Below are positions 54,901 to 64,000 of a DNA stretch of 64,000 nt, in pieces (within the stretch, counting starts at the first letter, position 1; every line of letters starts with the position of its first letter). The position numbers and the translations under genes are program-made. Where the stretch lies: assembly GCA_001792895.1 (NCBI GenBank), contig MARA01000006.1, positions 1 to 64,000 on the forward strand, written 5' to 3'. The notes under the pieces are model-generated. The model worked only from the letters and a program-made list of their open reading frames with translations. It searched no databases and was not told the DNA's origin. Origin of the DNA: Lentinus brumalis. Taxonomy: Eukaryota; Basidiomycota; Agaricomycetes; Polyporales; Polyporaceae.

Positions 54901-57900
54901 CTAGGAACTCTCCGCCATGCGGATTGCATGCGGGTGAGCCTCATGGAATTGTTTGATGAGCTCAGGAGAGTTCGTGAGGTTATTGACCGGCTCCCAAGAG
55001 TCATCCTCGGGGCCGTAACCTTTCCACCGAACTAGGTATTGGAGTTGTCTGCGGTAGCGCCTGGATCAAGAATTGCTTCAACCTCGAACTCCTCATGCCC
55101 ATGATAATGACAGGGTCAGGTGGGGCCGGTTTCTGGCCTGGGATCTGAGAGTCATGATATGGTATGAGCTTGCTGGCATGGAAGACTGGATGGATCCGAG
55201 TCATCCTAGCAGGCCACTTCAGTCTGAAGGTGACTGGAGAAAGTTTTTCAACAATCTCAAAGGTCCTGCATACCGAGCGTTGAGCTTGCGACCCGTGGTT
55301 TGATAGTCACGTAGGTCCAATAGAACCTTGTCGCCTACTTTAAAGGGGACCTTCTGGACTCCCTGATCGTAGTACCACTTCATCCGCTCGGCTGCCAAAG
55401 CAAGAGCTGCCTTCGCTTGCTCCTGGGCTTGTTGTCTTCTCCATGCAATGTCACTGAGGTTTGTTGGAGTTGCTTCTTTGCGAAGCGTTGGACCTGCCCG
55501 TGGGTGTCGACCGTATTCCAAGAAGAATGGGCTCTCCTTGGTTCCTTCGTGAGCTGCATTATTATACGCGAACTCTGCTGCACTGAGAAGCTTAGACCAG
55601 TTGGCCTTTTGGTAATCAACATAGCAGCGAAGGAATTGCTCCAGTGTCTGGTTGACCCTTTCGGTCTGGCCATCTGTCTGCGGGTGATATGTGGTGGACA
55701 TGGATGATTCTATCCCCAGTAGCTTGCACCATTCTTGGAATAGCGCTGCCGCGAATTGTGTACCCCTGTCGGAGATGATCTGAAGCGGTAGGCCATGCAA
55801 CGGCCATATCCTCTCATAGAGTAGTTCCGCTAGATCTTTCGCAGAGAACTCGTTCTTGATGGGGAAGAAGTGTGCTCGCTTTGTGAGCCTGTCTACCACC
55901 ACGCAGATGGCGGTGTAACCAAAAGATTCTGGTAGCTGAGTGATAAGGTCGATAGTGATGATTTCCCATGGCCCTTCCGGGACAGGGTTGGGCTGGAGCG
56001 GTCCATATGGCTGTTGCGGACGGTTCTTCATCCGTTGACAGATGTCGCAGCCTGTGACATACTTCTTGGTGAATACTGACATGCCCGGCCACCAGTAGTT
56101 CCGTGAGACGAGTTCATATGTCTTCCACCTCCCCGGATGTCCAGCAGAAGGTATATCATGGTGCATCTGAACTACTCGTCTACGGAGGTGATCGTTGTCG
56201 CTCTTTGGGATATAGACTTTGCCACGGTAGAGCAAAAGTCCATTCTCATAGTTCCAATCCTCCAGGGACTTGCTGAACTCTCGTGGTCCAGACTTCAGCA
56301 GTTGCTGATAGTCCTTGGTGACGTTGTCCTGTAGCAATGCTTCTTTGACCTCTCTTAGGAGAATGTCATCATTGATAGGCGACTCATGAGAGGAATCGAT
56401 AGCATGAATGGCGAAAAATTCAGGCTTGAGAAGGATTTGATCTCGTTATCGAATTCCACCCCCTCTTCATGGTCTGGCCTCCTGGACAGAGGGTCGGCAG
56501 TGAGCATTGTCTTGCCTGGTTTGTGGCGCAATACGAAGTTGAAACGCGTGAGGTACAGAGACCATCTCGCCTGTCTCCGTGTCAACTTCTGGGCCGTCTT
56601 GAAATAGGTCAAGTTCTGATGATCTGACCATATCTCGAGCTTTTCCGGATGACCCTCCAAGTACTGCCTATATTCCTCCAGAGCGCGTATAATAGCAAGC
56701 ATCTCTTTGTCGTAGATCTCATAGTTCCGTTCATGGACATTGAGCGACTTGGAATAAAAGGCTACTGGATGCCACAACTTGTCAGTTGGGTCCAGCTGAG
56801 ACAGGACTGCTCGGTGGCAAAGTCACTGGCATCCGTCTCAAGGCGGAAAGGGTTTACATCATCCGGGATGCGCAGAATAGGGGCTGAGGTAAAGGCCTTT
56901 TTCAGGCTATCGAACGCATGTTCCTGTTCCTCGCCCCAGACCCATGGTTGATCCTTCTTGGTCAATGAGGTGAGCGGCTTGGCATGCTTTGCAAAGTCCT
57001 TGATAAACCTCCTGTAAAAGTTGGCAAAGCCGAGGAAGGCTTGGACTTGCTTGACCTTAGTGGGTCGCGGCCAGTCGGTCACTCCAGAAACCTTCTTAGG
57101 GTCCATCGAAATCTGTCCCTTCGAGATGATCATGCCCAGATATTCGATGCTGCTTTTTTCAAAGAAGCACTTCTCTGGTTTTGCAAATAGATCATTATCT
57201 CGTAGACGTTTGAGCACCTCCTGAGTGATTTGACGGTGTTGACGCACATTGTCCGTGAAGATCAATATGTCATCAAGGTACACAATAACGTGTCCATCCC
57301 GTATGAGATCACCGAGTATATCGTTCATCATTGCCTGGAAGGTGGCTGGTGCATTGGAGAAACCAAAGTACATCACATTGGCTTCAAACAGCCCGCGATG
57401 TGTGATGAAAGCCGTTTTCCATTCGTCACCCTCTCGGATACGAACATTATTATATCCCCAGCGCAAGTCAATTTTTGTAAATATTGACGCCTGGCTGAGC
57501 GAGTCAACCAAGTCCGCTATGCGGGGAATTGGGTAACGGTTCTTCACTGTGATGTCGTTTAACTTCCGGTAGTCTACCACCAACCGCAGGCTTCCATCAC
57601 TCTTCTTGACAAAGAAGACAGGTGCTGCTAGAGGGCTCTTTGACTTTCGAATGTAACCCTTTCGGGTTTCCTCATTGATCCATTCGTCCAAGGAATTGCG
57701 TTCCTTTGGAGACATTGGATATAGTTTGGCCGGTCGAGGAAGCGGGGCCCCCTCCTCGAAGTCAATACCGTGGTCATACGGTTTGCGCACCGGCATCCTC
57801 TCTGATTCTTTCTTTGAGAACACGTTGCCATACTCGTGTAGATATTCTGGGACTATAGTCTTCCAGTTGCGAGTGTCATCGTCCTCAATCTCCTCGAGAT

Positions 57901-60018
57901 CTTTTGCAAGAATCTCTGCGGTCAACTGTGCTACTTCGTGGTCGTCTGGATCTTCTGTCGAAATCCAGTTGATATGCGGATTTTCGATACACTCCTCTCC
58001 TAACTCGTCCAGTGGAGTGATCAAGGGATCCACCCTTGGTAGCTGAAGCTCGTCGGCTTCTTCTTCAGCCACATTGCCTCTTTTACGAGCTCTTGGGGCA
58101 CAGCTCTCAGGGCACCTGGTAAACCTCCATTCCCCATGTTCCCAGTCGATTTCAGGGTTATGTCTGCGTAAGTAGGTGTACCCTAGGATCATGTCTTTAC
58201 TACCTAAGTCTGCTACGAGCAGCTGGTGAGTTGACTTATGAGATCCAATTTCGACATAGGACCGGACAGCATGAGTAATCTGTCCACTTTTGTTGGAGGT
58301 CCCGTCGGCGTTATACACGTCGTACGGGGTTGCCAGCTTATGAGTTCCCAGGTGATAGGTTTCGACAACTGATTTATTGATGAAAGATGTCGTGGCCCCT
58401 GAGTCTACCAGAGCTTCGACCTGCACTTTTCTTCCGTAAACCCACAGTGTCACGGGCAATTTGAATGAATTCCTGTTGCGAGAAGATGACGATATTACAG
58501 GATTGTCCGTGCTACTAATGCCAACACTACATGTCTGCATTCCGACGTTGGGTTTACTATTCTCTGCCATATGTTCGCAGGTGTTATTTACATATGGCGT
58601 ATGAGAAAATCCGAGCTCTTCGAGGACCGAGCCTTGCCTTTTTCAGACTGGCCGGAACGAGTCTGAGGTTCATCCTCCTCAGACAAGGTTGATTCACTGT
58701 CAACATCCTCTCGCCCGAGTCTCGCAGTAGAGATGGACTTTGAAGACTTGGGGGTGTCGTCCTCGTCGTCCGTGACTTCAACTTCTACGACACGTGTCTT
58801 TTTCGCCTTGAAGTTGTTCGACGGTGTCGTGCCTTTTGTCCCTGTCTTCTGATCATTCCCTTTGGACTGATCGTTCCCCTTGGACTGGCTCTGGGACTTG
58901 GGACGCTTGTCAGCGTTCTTGGCGAGCAGGTAGCAGTCATCTGTGTCGTGCGAGTTCCGCCTCTTGCAGTTGTGGCAGTATAGCGCCTTCTTGTTTGTGG
59001 TAGCGGAGTTGGCCTGCTTGCCCTTCTTGCCCTTGCCCTTCGACTTTTCAGCCGAGTCAATGTCCATTGGGGTGTGACCGCTGTTGTCTGAGCTGCTCTT
59101 ACTAAAGACAGTGCCTCGTGTCTTTTCCGGGTTGAGCTCTCTGTAGAAGTCGAGTAACATGTCGAGAAACTCGGTCCACTTCTTGGGGACATTGCTGCCA
59201 CCCTTGCCAACGAGGGCAATCCGCATGTCGCGGCTGATAACCTCCCGTAGCTTGTCAATGAGAAGCTCATCGTCGTAACCCGTAAGACGTCCGAGAGTAC
59301 GGAAGCGTTCCGCATATCTGATGAAGTCTTTAGCAGCCAAGTCTTTGTTGACAAACAGGGCTGTGATCTCCTTCTTTGCTCCTTCTTTGTCGTCTCTCTG
59401 CCCATAGATTTGCGCAAGCTCATCCATGAAGGCGTCCCACGTTCCGAGGTCTTGGCCTTTGCCTACACGGTCATAGTACGATGCCATGTATTTATGAGCT
59501 GGGCCTTGCAGCCGGGACAGGGCCGTAACAATCTTCTGTTTGTCGGTGACGATACCCTCGTGCGCGCACCACAGGCTAATCAGGTTGCGCCACTCCTCCA
59601 GCTTGATCTTGTCATCTGAGCCCTTGAAGATGGGGGGCTCGCCAATTTTGGGTTGACGCGAACCTCCTCCAGTCGACGCTGGTAAGGCATCGACTTGTTG
59701 TTTGTAGGACTGAACAAGGGTCTGCTGGTTCTGAACGAGTGTGCTGAGAGTGGTCACTTGAGTAGTCAAAAGACTGATATGGTTTGTAAGGCTCTGGAAA
59801 TTGGTGTCCATATGCCCAGCCATTTCGGCTACCACATTGCGGACGTATTCCGGGACACGTTGCTCCGCAAGCCCTACTGCATTCTGAGCTGCAACAATGA
59901 AATTGATGTCTGCCCCATCTGATATGCCATTGCTGACAATCTCATCAATTGCCTGGGGAGCAAGTGGGTGGAACGTGGTTACGGGGACGAAGTTGTTGTA
60001 GTTCATTGCTGGTGACAT
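54901..60018 (-). CDS. Gypsy-B Gag-Pol polyprotein with C-terminal chromodomain (six one-base frame breaks)
   Basis: ATG 60018 ([20 protein letters not shown]). Gag with RETROTRANS_gag-type core ([34 protein letters not shown]) and knuckle [16 protein letters not shown]. Protease [19 protein letters not shown] with [19 protein letters not shown] and [11 protein letters not shown]; RNase [11 protein letters not shown]...; integrase with [19 protein letters not shown]...[30 protein letters not shown] and [10 protein letters not shown]; then [20 protein letters not shown], a canonical chromodomain, ending at TAG 54901. Frames change near 58600, 56815, 56430, 55250, 55105 and 55070. Each change fits one missing base, and all six restore one ~1,707-codon Gag-Pol ORF as in Tf1/sushi elements. 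Chromodomains bias integration toward modified histones. Confidence 0.85.
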
Positions 60019-60104
60019 AGTGGTTAGTACTTGTCTGCCGAGTGGTTACAATGCAAGGTAGCAAAACAAAGGGTTCTCTATTGCCAATGGTGCCCATTAC
60101 AGAT

Positions 60105-60808
60105 CTAGATGCCATAGTTGAACTCCAGCTTCAGAGCATTCAGCTCGTCGCAGATCTCCGGAAGACGCTCGTTCAGGTTCTTGAAGGAAACCTGACCAAC
60201 GGCCTTCAGCTGCCTCTTAATAATCCTCCACTCCTTATTCGTCAGCTTCCGCGCTCTCTCTCCAAGTTGGTGTACAACTCGTTGAACTCCGTGCCCCACA
60301 ACCTGATGTCGTCCTTCGCATCCTTCGAGATACGATCATCCTCGAGTGCCTTCTTGACGAATGGGAGAGTCTTTCGACAGTGGGTCGGAAGAGGCGCTCG
60401 AACTCCCGGATGCGATCGACGACCTTGTGCTTCAGCATGTGGAGGTCCTTGGGGACAGGCTTGTGCTCAGGGATCTGCACGGGTGCCTGGAGTCGTTCGA
60501 TGAGGGGCGAGATGGGTCGGAGATGCGATCGATGAGGGGTGGTGAGGCCTGGGCGATACGTTCGAGGCGTCGTATCTCCTTGAGGAGCCTGGCACGCTCT
60601 GCAAGTTGAGCGATGTCTTCGTCGGCCTGTCTCGCACGCTCCGGGTCGAAAGGTCGGGGGATGACGCGGACTGGTGCGGCGTTAACCCTTTTGCGAGGGA
60701 AGCGAGGGACGTGCTTGTACTCGTGCGAAGGCGAAGGAGAATGCACTCGTAAATACCGAGTGGCTCCTGCTTGGCAATGACCTTGCGGTCCTTCGAGATC
60801 TTGGGCAT
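60105..60808 (-). CDS. Gypsy-B ORF0 upstream of gag, unknown (four one-base frame breaks)
   Basis: Lies between the 5' LTR and gag. ATG 60808 opens MPKISKDRKVIAKQEPLGIY. Reading then passes through the two other frames and back (FDPERARQADEDIAQLAERA, then KPVPKDLHMLKHKVVDRIRE, LPFVKKALEDDRISKDAKDD, and finally KAVGQVSFKNLNERLPEICD) to a stop at 60105. All changes are in the deletion direction, so one ORF of about 235 residues is likely. It is charged and helix-prone (possible coiled coil) with no recognised domain. An extra ORF 5' of gag is unusual for Tf1/sushi-type elements. Confidence 0.45.
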
Positions 60809-61344
60809 GGCTAAGAGAGAAGAGTCAGCAGCTTGTCAGCTGGTCCTTGACAGGACAAAACTCCGAAAAGGGAAAGGTTGTGCCTTGATGTGGTGGTAAG
60901 CTTGATTCTCAGACACGGCACCACACCGTGCTGCAAATGGGTTTGAGAGGGTGTTGCACCCTTCTCTAATCTGTCCAGCCTGGTTACCCGTCGACAAGTC
61001 AAAGACTCTCATGGGAGATGCAAATGATCCGTTCCAAGCTGTTGCCCGAAGGCTAACAGATCCCCTTACGCCTAGGGCCCGGCAAGAAGATCAACAACCA
61101 AGCCATACAGCCTGCCATAGGCAAGCCATACAACAAGGTGTCTCTCAACATAAGTGACTGAAGCTTGACAGCAACAGCACTGAAGCCCCCAGACCCAATA
61201 AGTACTGAAGCTTGACAGCAACAATACTATAGCCCCCAGAACCCACAAAGCCTAGGGCTAAAAGCCCAAAGGCAAAGGCAACAACCGACACCCAATTAAA
61301 GCAAATAAATGCAAGGGACTTTGCCAAGCCCAGTGCAATAGAAG

Positions 61345-61356
61345 CAGACTTATCCA
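61345..61356 (-). promoter_or_regulatory. Gypsy-B primer binding site of self-priming type
   Basis: On the minus strand, TGGATAAGTCTG begins two bases after the 5' LTR. It is the exact reverse complement of CAGACTTATCCA in the LTR (61474 down to 61463), about 30 nt after the TATA box, that is at the predicted RNA 5' end. Confidence 0.7.
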
Positions 61357-61358
61357 AA

Positions 61359-61853
61359 TATAACAGTAAGCCCAAATACAATACTCACTAGTTATGAAAT
61401 ATAAGTGTGGGGAAAAGGTGAGGGCTTGTTAGGCCAAGTTGTTAGATGGGTTAGACAATAAGTGGATAAGTCTGAGGGTGCCGGCCTCAGACTGGTGGTT
61501 TATATACATGTAGCCCCAGCCCCCCTGGGACTGGGGAAGACCCCTGGTACTCTATGTTACTAAGCTAATCACATGACCAGCTGAGTAAGGCTGAGTCATG
61601 TGTGCTGAGGTAGCCTATTACTCAGCAAGTAACTGACCAATAGCGTGCACTACATTACTAGGCAACTATCTAGAAGGTTCTAGGACCAAGGTCCTAGAAG
61701 GATCTGGACCAATGATGTAATAGATATCCCTAAAGAAGATAAAAAGCGATCATAAACATCGATAAATGATGATAACTACTGATAACTCCAGATAACTAAT
61801 GATAAGCCCACTTATCCACCGGATAAGCGCTAGAAAGGTCACGTTTTGTGACA
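61359..61853 (-). repeat. Gypsy-B 5' LTR, 495 bp
   Basis: Same ends as the 3' LTR. Contains the promoter: a TATATAAA box at 61506-61499 on the minus strand and the predicted transcription start near 61474. Confidence 0.93.
61499..61506 (-). promoter_or_regulatory. TATA box of the Gypsy-B LTR promoter
   Basis: TATATAAA on the minus strand, 32 nt upstream of CAGACTTATCCA, the sequence complementary to the PBS. Spacing is what is expected for a start site at that sequence. The same arrangement is in the 3' LTR. Confidence 0.65.
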
Positions 61854-61858
61854 CTTGA

Positions 61859-62051
61859 GAAGGGTGATGGAGTGAGGAGGTTTGATGATATCTGAGATAC
61901 AGAAGGGGTAGAGGATAATGATGATGATAGAGAGTTCGAGACTTCAGAGGGGGAAGAGTGACCTGATCGACCCACCGAACTCGGTGTACTCGATGGCAAG
62001 TTGGACAAGGTGTGGGATAGTGGATACTACCCCTCGCGGTGGGCTCCAATT
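61859..62051 (-). other. Gypsy-A leader and 5' end of its first ORF, right of Gypsy-B
   Basis: Contains the primer binding site and a Ser/Pro/Thr-rich open frame (PSSVGRSGHSSPSEVSNSLS) that joins in frame to the Gag ORF left of Gypsy-B. No ATG is in that frame here, so this part may be untranslated or translated after splicing. Confidence 0.6.
62030..62048 (-). promoter_or_regulatory. Gypsy-A primer binding site (tRNA type)
   Basis: TGGAGCCCACCGCGAGGGG begins three bases after the 5' LTR on the minus strand. TGG fits pairing with a tRNA CCA end. The tRNA identity cannot be set without the genome's tRNA set. Confidence 0.55.
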
Positions 62052-63528
62052 TGACGTGCGTGAAAGTTACTTCAATAGAATAGCTTTCACCTGAGGCTCT
62101 CGGATCGGACAGGGATCGGAGTTCACCTCAGTCGTTCGTGTAGTTATGATGTTCAACCTGCAAAGGTAGGTAGAGATAAGGTGAGTCAATGATGAATAGC
62201 TCCTCGATGGAACTGCGACTGGGTCTATCGGAGACCCCGTATGTATGCTTGACTACTTCTGATATCGGATCATACTTGACTTCACTTGGAGGATCACTCG
62301 GGATGCCTCAGTTCATAGACGTGCGGGCGTGCTTAGGACTCATAGACGTAGAGAGTAACGATGAGAGGACTGCTAGCTTCGCAGTGACTGACGAGCGTAC
62401 TTGAGGGCACTCAACTTGAGAGTGGGAGGGAAAAACTCGTCCTCCAACCCTCAGAGGGTGGGGGCTTATATACTGTCTCTACGGGAAATTTACAAATACT
62501 ACCAAACAGTCACTAGTCTTATTGTCCTGGCTCAGACAATAGCAAGGGAACAATGACACATGAACAATGGAGGTGAGCACAATCAAAGGAAGGACAATGC
62601 TGAGGAGACAATGGCGTGGGAGTAAGTCAAAAGAACAATAGAGAGATGAAAGTAGCACTATAGAGAAGTTGTCGAAGTCCGAGAAAGTTCTCAGAGACAA
62701 TGAAAAAGTAACACAAACCTTCCAAGTTATTCACGGGCTTAGAGGGGCACAATAACATCCATGTGATAGTACAATCGAGTTTGATTGTACGCCAAGATAG
62801 ACAATGAGACCATTCGCGTCAACCCAAGAAGTACATGCATAGCCTGCAGTCCCTGTTGTCGTACACGTTCAGTCAAGAAGAGCACCATTGTCCGTGTTGT
62901 TCCCCTCCTCGATGAGGTTTCCGTCTACGTCGTAACGTGGTCCTGTAGTCACGGTGCGCGCCACGTTAGGCGCGAAGACGATCGCAGAAGGGCTCTCCGA
63001 CTCCCAACTCTCCCTGCGTTCCTCCCTGGAGTCGAGGTCGAGGAAGCTGTTCTCCCATCGCAGCTCTAGGGTCTCCAGCTCGGCTATGATCGAGGCAAGT
63101 GTCTCCTCCTCGCTATCCTCGGTCTCGAAGACGGTGGTGGTCATTCGACAAGAGGGATGCGGTCTCGTCCGGCCAGTAGGCAAGAGCAGTATCGGCACGA
63201 GCAGGGCCCATCTCCCATTCCCTCGTGCGCGTGAGGTCCAGATCGAGGACGATCTCCGAGATGGCTGCTGAGATGACGGAGTCCTCCGAGGAGGTCTGGG
63301 TGTCGTCCTCGTACATGTCTCCGATGTGGATGGAGGGCGTGGGGGTCTCGACGTGTCGGGTGAGTCCAATGCTGTACTCGCTGTCGCGGTAGATGATACG
63401 AGGGGGCGCAGTTACCCTGATCAATACGGGGTTCGAACGAGTGACACGGTTGATTAGGCGCGGTTGTTGGTAGGCTTCAGTCGCGTGTACCATCCTGTAA
63501 TAGTGTTAGTCATGTTCCGTGCGTGACA
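62052..63528 (-). repeat. Gypsy-A 5' LTR, 1,477 bp
   Basis: Same length and ends as the 3' LTR at 43770-45246. Carries the same 126- and 166-codon overlapping frames (63113-63493, 62869-63369), here upstream of the promoter and so not expected to be translated. Confidence 0.93.
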
Positions 63529-63535
63529 CTACGAG

Positions 63536-64000
63536 TACAATCAAATTTGATTGTACGCCAAGATAGACAATGAGACCATTCGTGTCAATGCAAGAAGTAC
63601 ATACATACTGTACCATTTCGAATTGTTCGACCAGCCCTGTGACCCGTGACAGGCCGATTTTGTCGAACATATTTGACCAACCGGCCGGTGACCGTGACAT
63701 TGGGCGAAAATTCGACCAAAATTAGCCACAAATAGGGCGCGCGACAGCGCGCCGCCCCCAGCATATGTTAGCGCCGGCCGGGTGGTTTCGACCAGCCTCC
63801 GAGTGACGCGTGACAGGCGCCCAAATTCCGACCAATTCGGGGGCCTGTTATGCGTGACTGGTCGAACAATTCGAAATGGTACAGTAGTCTGCAGTTCCTG
63901 TTGTCGTACATGTTCAGTCGAGAAGATCACCATTGACTGTGTTGTCCTCCTCCTCGATGAGGTACCCATCAACGCCATAATGTGGCCCTGTAGTCATGGT
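63536..64000 (-). mobile_element. Old LTR of the Gypsy-A family, continuation
   Basis: Resumes the LTR broken at 38741: GTACAATCAAATTTGATTGT here against GTACAATCGAGTTTGATTGT in the young LTR. It runs beyond the window edge and is interrupted by the 277-bp MITE. Confidence 0.85.
63608..63884. mobile_element. 277-bp Tc1/mariner-type MITE, TA target duplication
   Basis: Perfect 27-bp terminal inverted repeats (CTGTACCATTTCGAATTGTT... and its inverse ending GGTACAG) flanked by TA (63606-63607, 63885-63886). Compared with the young LTR (GCATAGCCTGCAG), the insertion is exactly at TA. Internal TTCGACCA/GTGACAGG-type inverted motifs; no coding capacity. Confidence 0.92.

Larger units (their letters stand above)
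54362..61853 (-). mobile_element. Gypsy-B: chromodomain Ty3/Gypsy (Tf1/sushi-like), inserted in Gypsy-A
   Basis: LTRs 54362-54858 and 61359-61853, TSD CTTGA (54357-54361, 61854-61858). Minus-strand order: 5' LTR, self-priming-type PBS, ORF0, gag-pol with chromodomain, polypurine tract (AGAAGTGGGGG at 54861-54871), 3' LTR. The LTRs differ only by two one-base homopolymer indels by my reading. Removing the element plus one TSD restores an open frame at the 5' end of the Gypsy-A first ORF. Confidence 0.92.
43770..63528 (-). mobile_element. Gypsy-A: Ty3/Gypsy LTR retrotransposon carrying nested inserts
   Basis: LTRs of 1,477 bp (43770-45246 and 63528-62052) with TSD CTAC (43766-43769, 63529-63532). 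Read on the minus strand: 5' LTR, PBS, gag-protease-extension ORF (interrupted at its 5' end by Gypsy-B and near its 3' end by a MITE), pol, spliced ORF3, polypurine tract, 3' LTR. Net length without inserts is about 11.86 kb. It inserted three bases from the end of the Tc1 element. The LTR pair differs at nine positions by my reading, all transitions, so insertion is recent. Confidence 0.9.

Overview
The window is nuclear DNA of a filamentous basidiomycete, almost certainly an Agaricomycete. The reasons are many short (45-75 nt) GT-AG introns with CTAAC/CTGAC-like branch sites, protein families typical of mushroom genomes (F-box/LRR proteins, an orphan NTase-like family, TET/JBP-like dioxygenases, MULE transposases fused to Ulp1 domains), and dense fungal Ty3/Gypsy, hAT and Tc1/mariner elements. 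No rRNA, true tRNA, CRISPR or operon structure was seen.

Region 1 (1-11.5 kb, GC-rich) holds four diverged paralogues of an F-box-like/NTase-like orphan family (1647-2698 +, 2531-3762 -, 4172-5137 -, 8333-9416 +), a TET/JBP-like dioxygenase relative that appears to lack its metal ligands (6140-7588 +), and an F-box/LRR-type protein (9761-11484 -). Region 2 (13.5-21.35 kb) is one 21-exon gene for a ~2,200-residue MULE transposase: DDE core, SWIM zinc finger, two tandem Ulp1/C48-like domains and an unknown C-terminal domain. Region 3 (21.35-26.7 kb) holds no gene I can support.

Region 4 (26.7-32.3 kb) is hAT debris: an old fragment, a 5' half (hAT-A), an inverted 3' half (hAT-C), a separate BED-finger hAT fragment (hAT-D), a palindrome-rich MITE piece and a two-exon gene of unknown function. 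Region 5 (32.3-37.4 kb) is AT-richer and decayed, with a Ty1/Copia gag remnant.

Region 6 (37.4 kb to the end) is a nest of insertions inside one old LTR that starts at 37404 and resumes at 63536. Into that LTR went a 611-bp hAT-type MITE (TSD GGTAAAAC), a Tc1/mariner element (TA target) and a 277-bp Tc1-type MITE. The Tc1 transposase gene was split by a complete hAT element (hAT-B, 8-bp TSD). The end of Tc1 was hit by a Ty3/Gypsy element (Gypsy-A, 1,477-bp LTRs, TSD CTAC). Gypsy-A in turn carries a 396-bp MITE (TSD GTCGTACT) and a second, chromodomain-bearing Gypsy (Gypsy-B, 495/497-bp LTRs, TSD CTTGA). At four insertion sites, taking out the insert and one TSD copy leaves a continuous target reading frame or sequence, so the boundaries are well supported.

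Two themes recur. First, nearly every broken reading frame is a single-base deletion, mostly in short homopolymers, which points to consensus error rather than decay. Second, the retroelements show unusual biology: Gypsy-B carries the hallmarks of Tf1-type self-priming, and Gypsy-A appears to splice its last ORF into an exon inside the 3' LTR.
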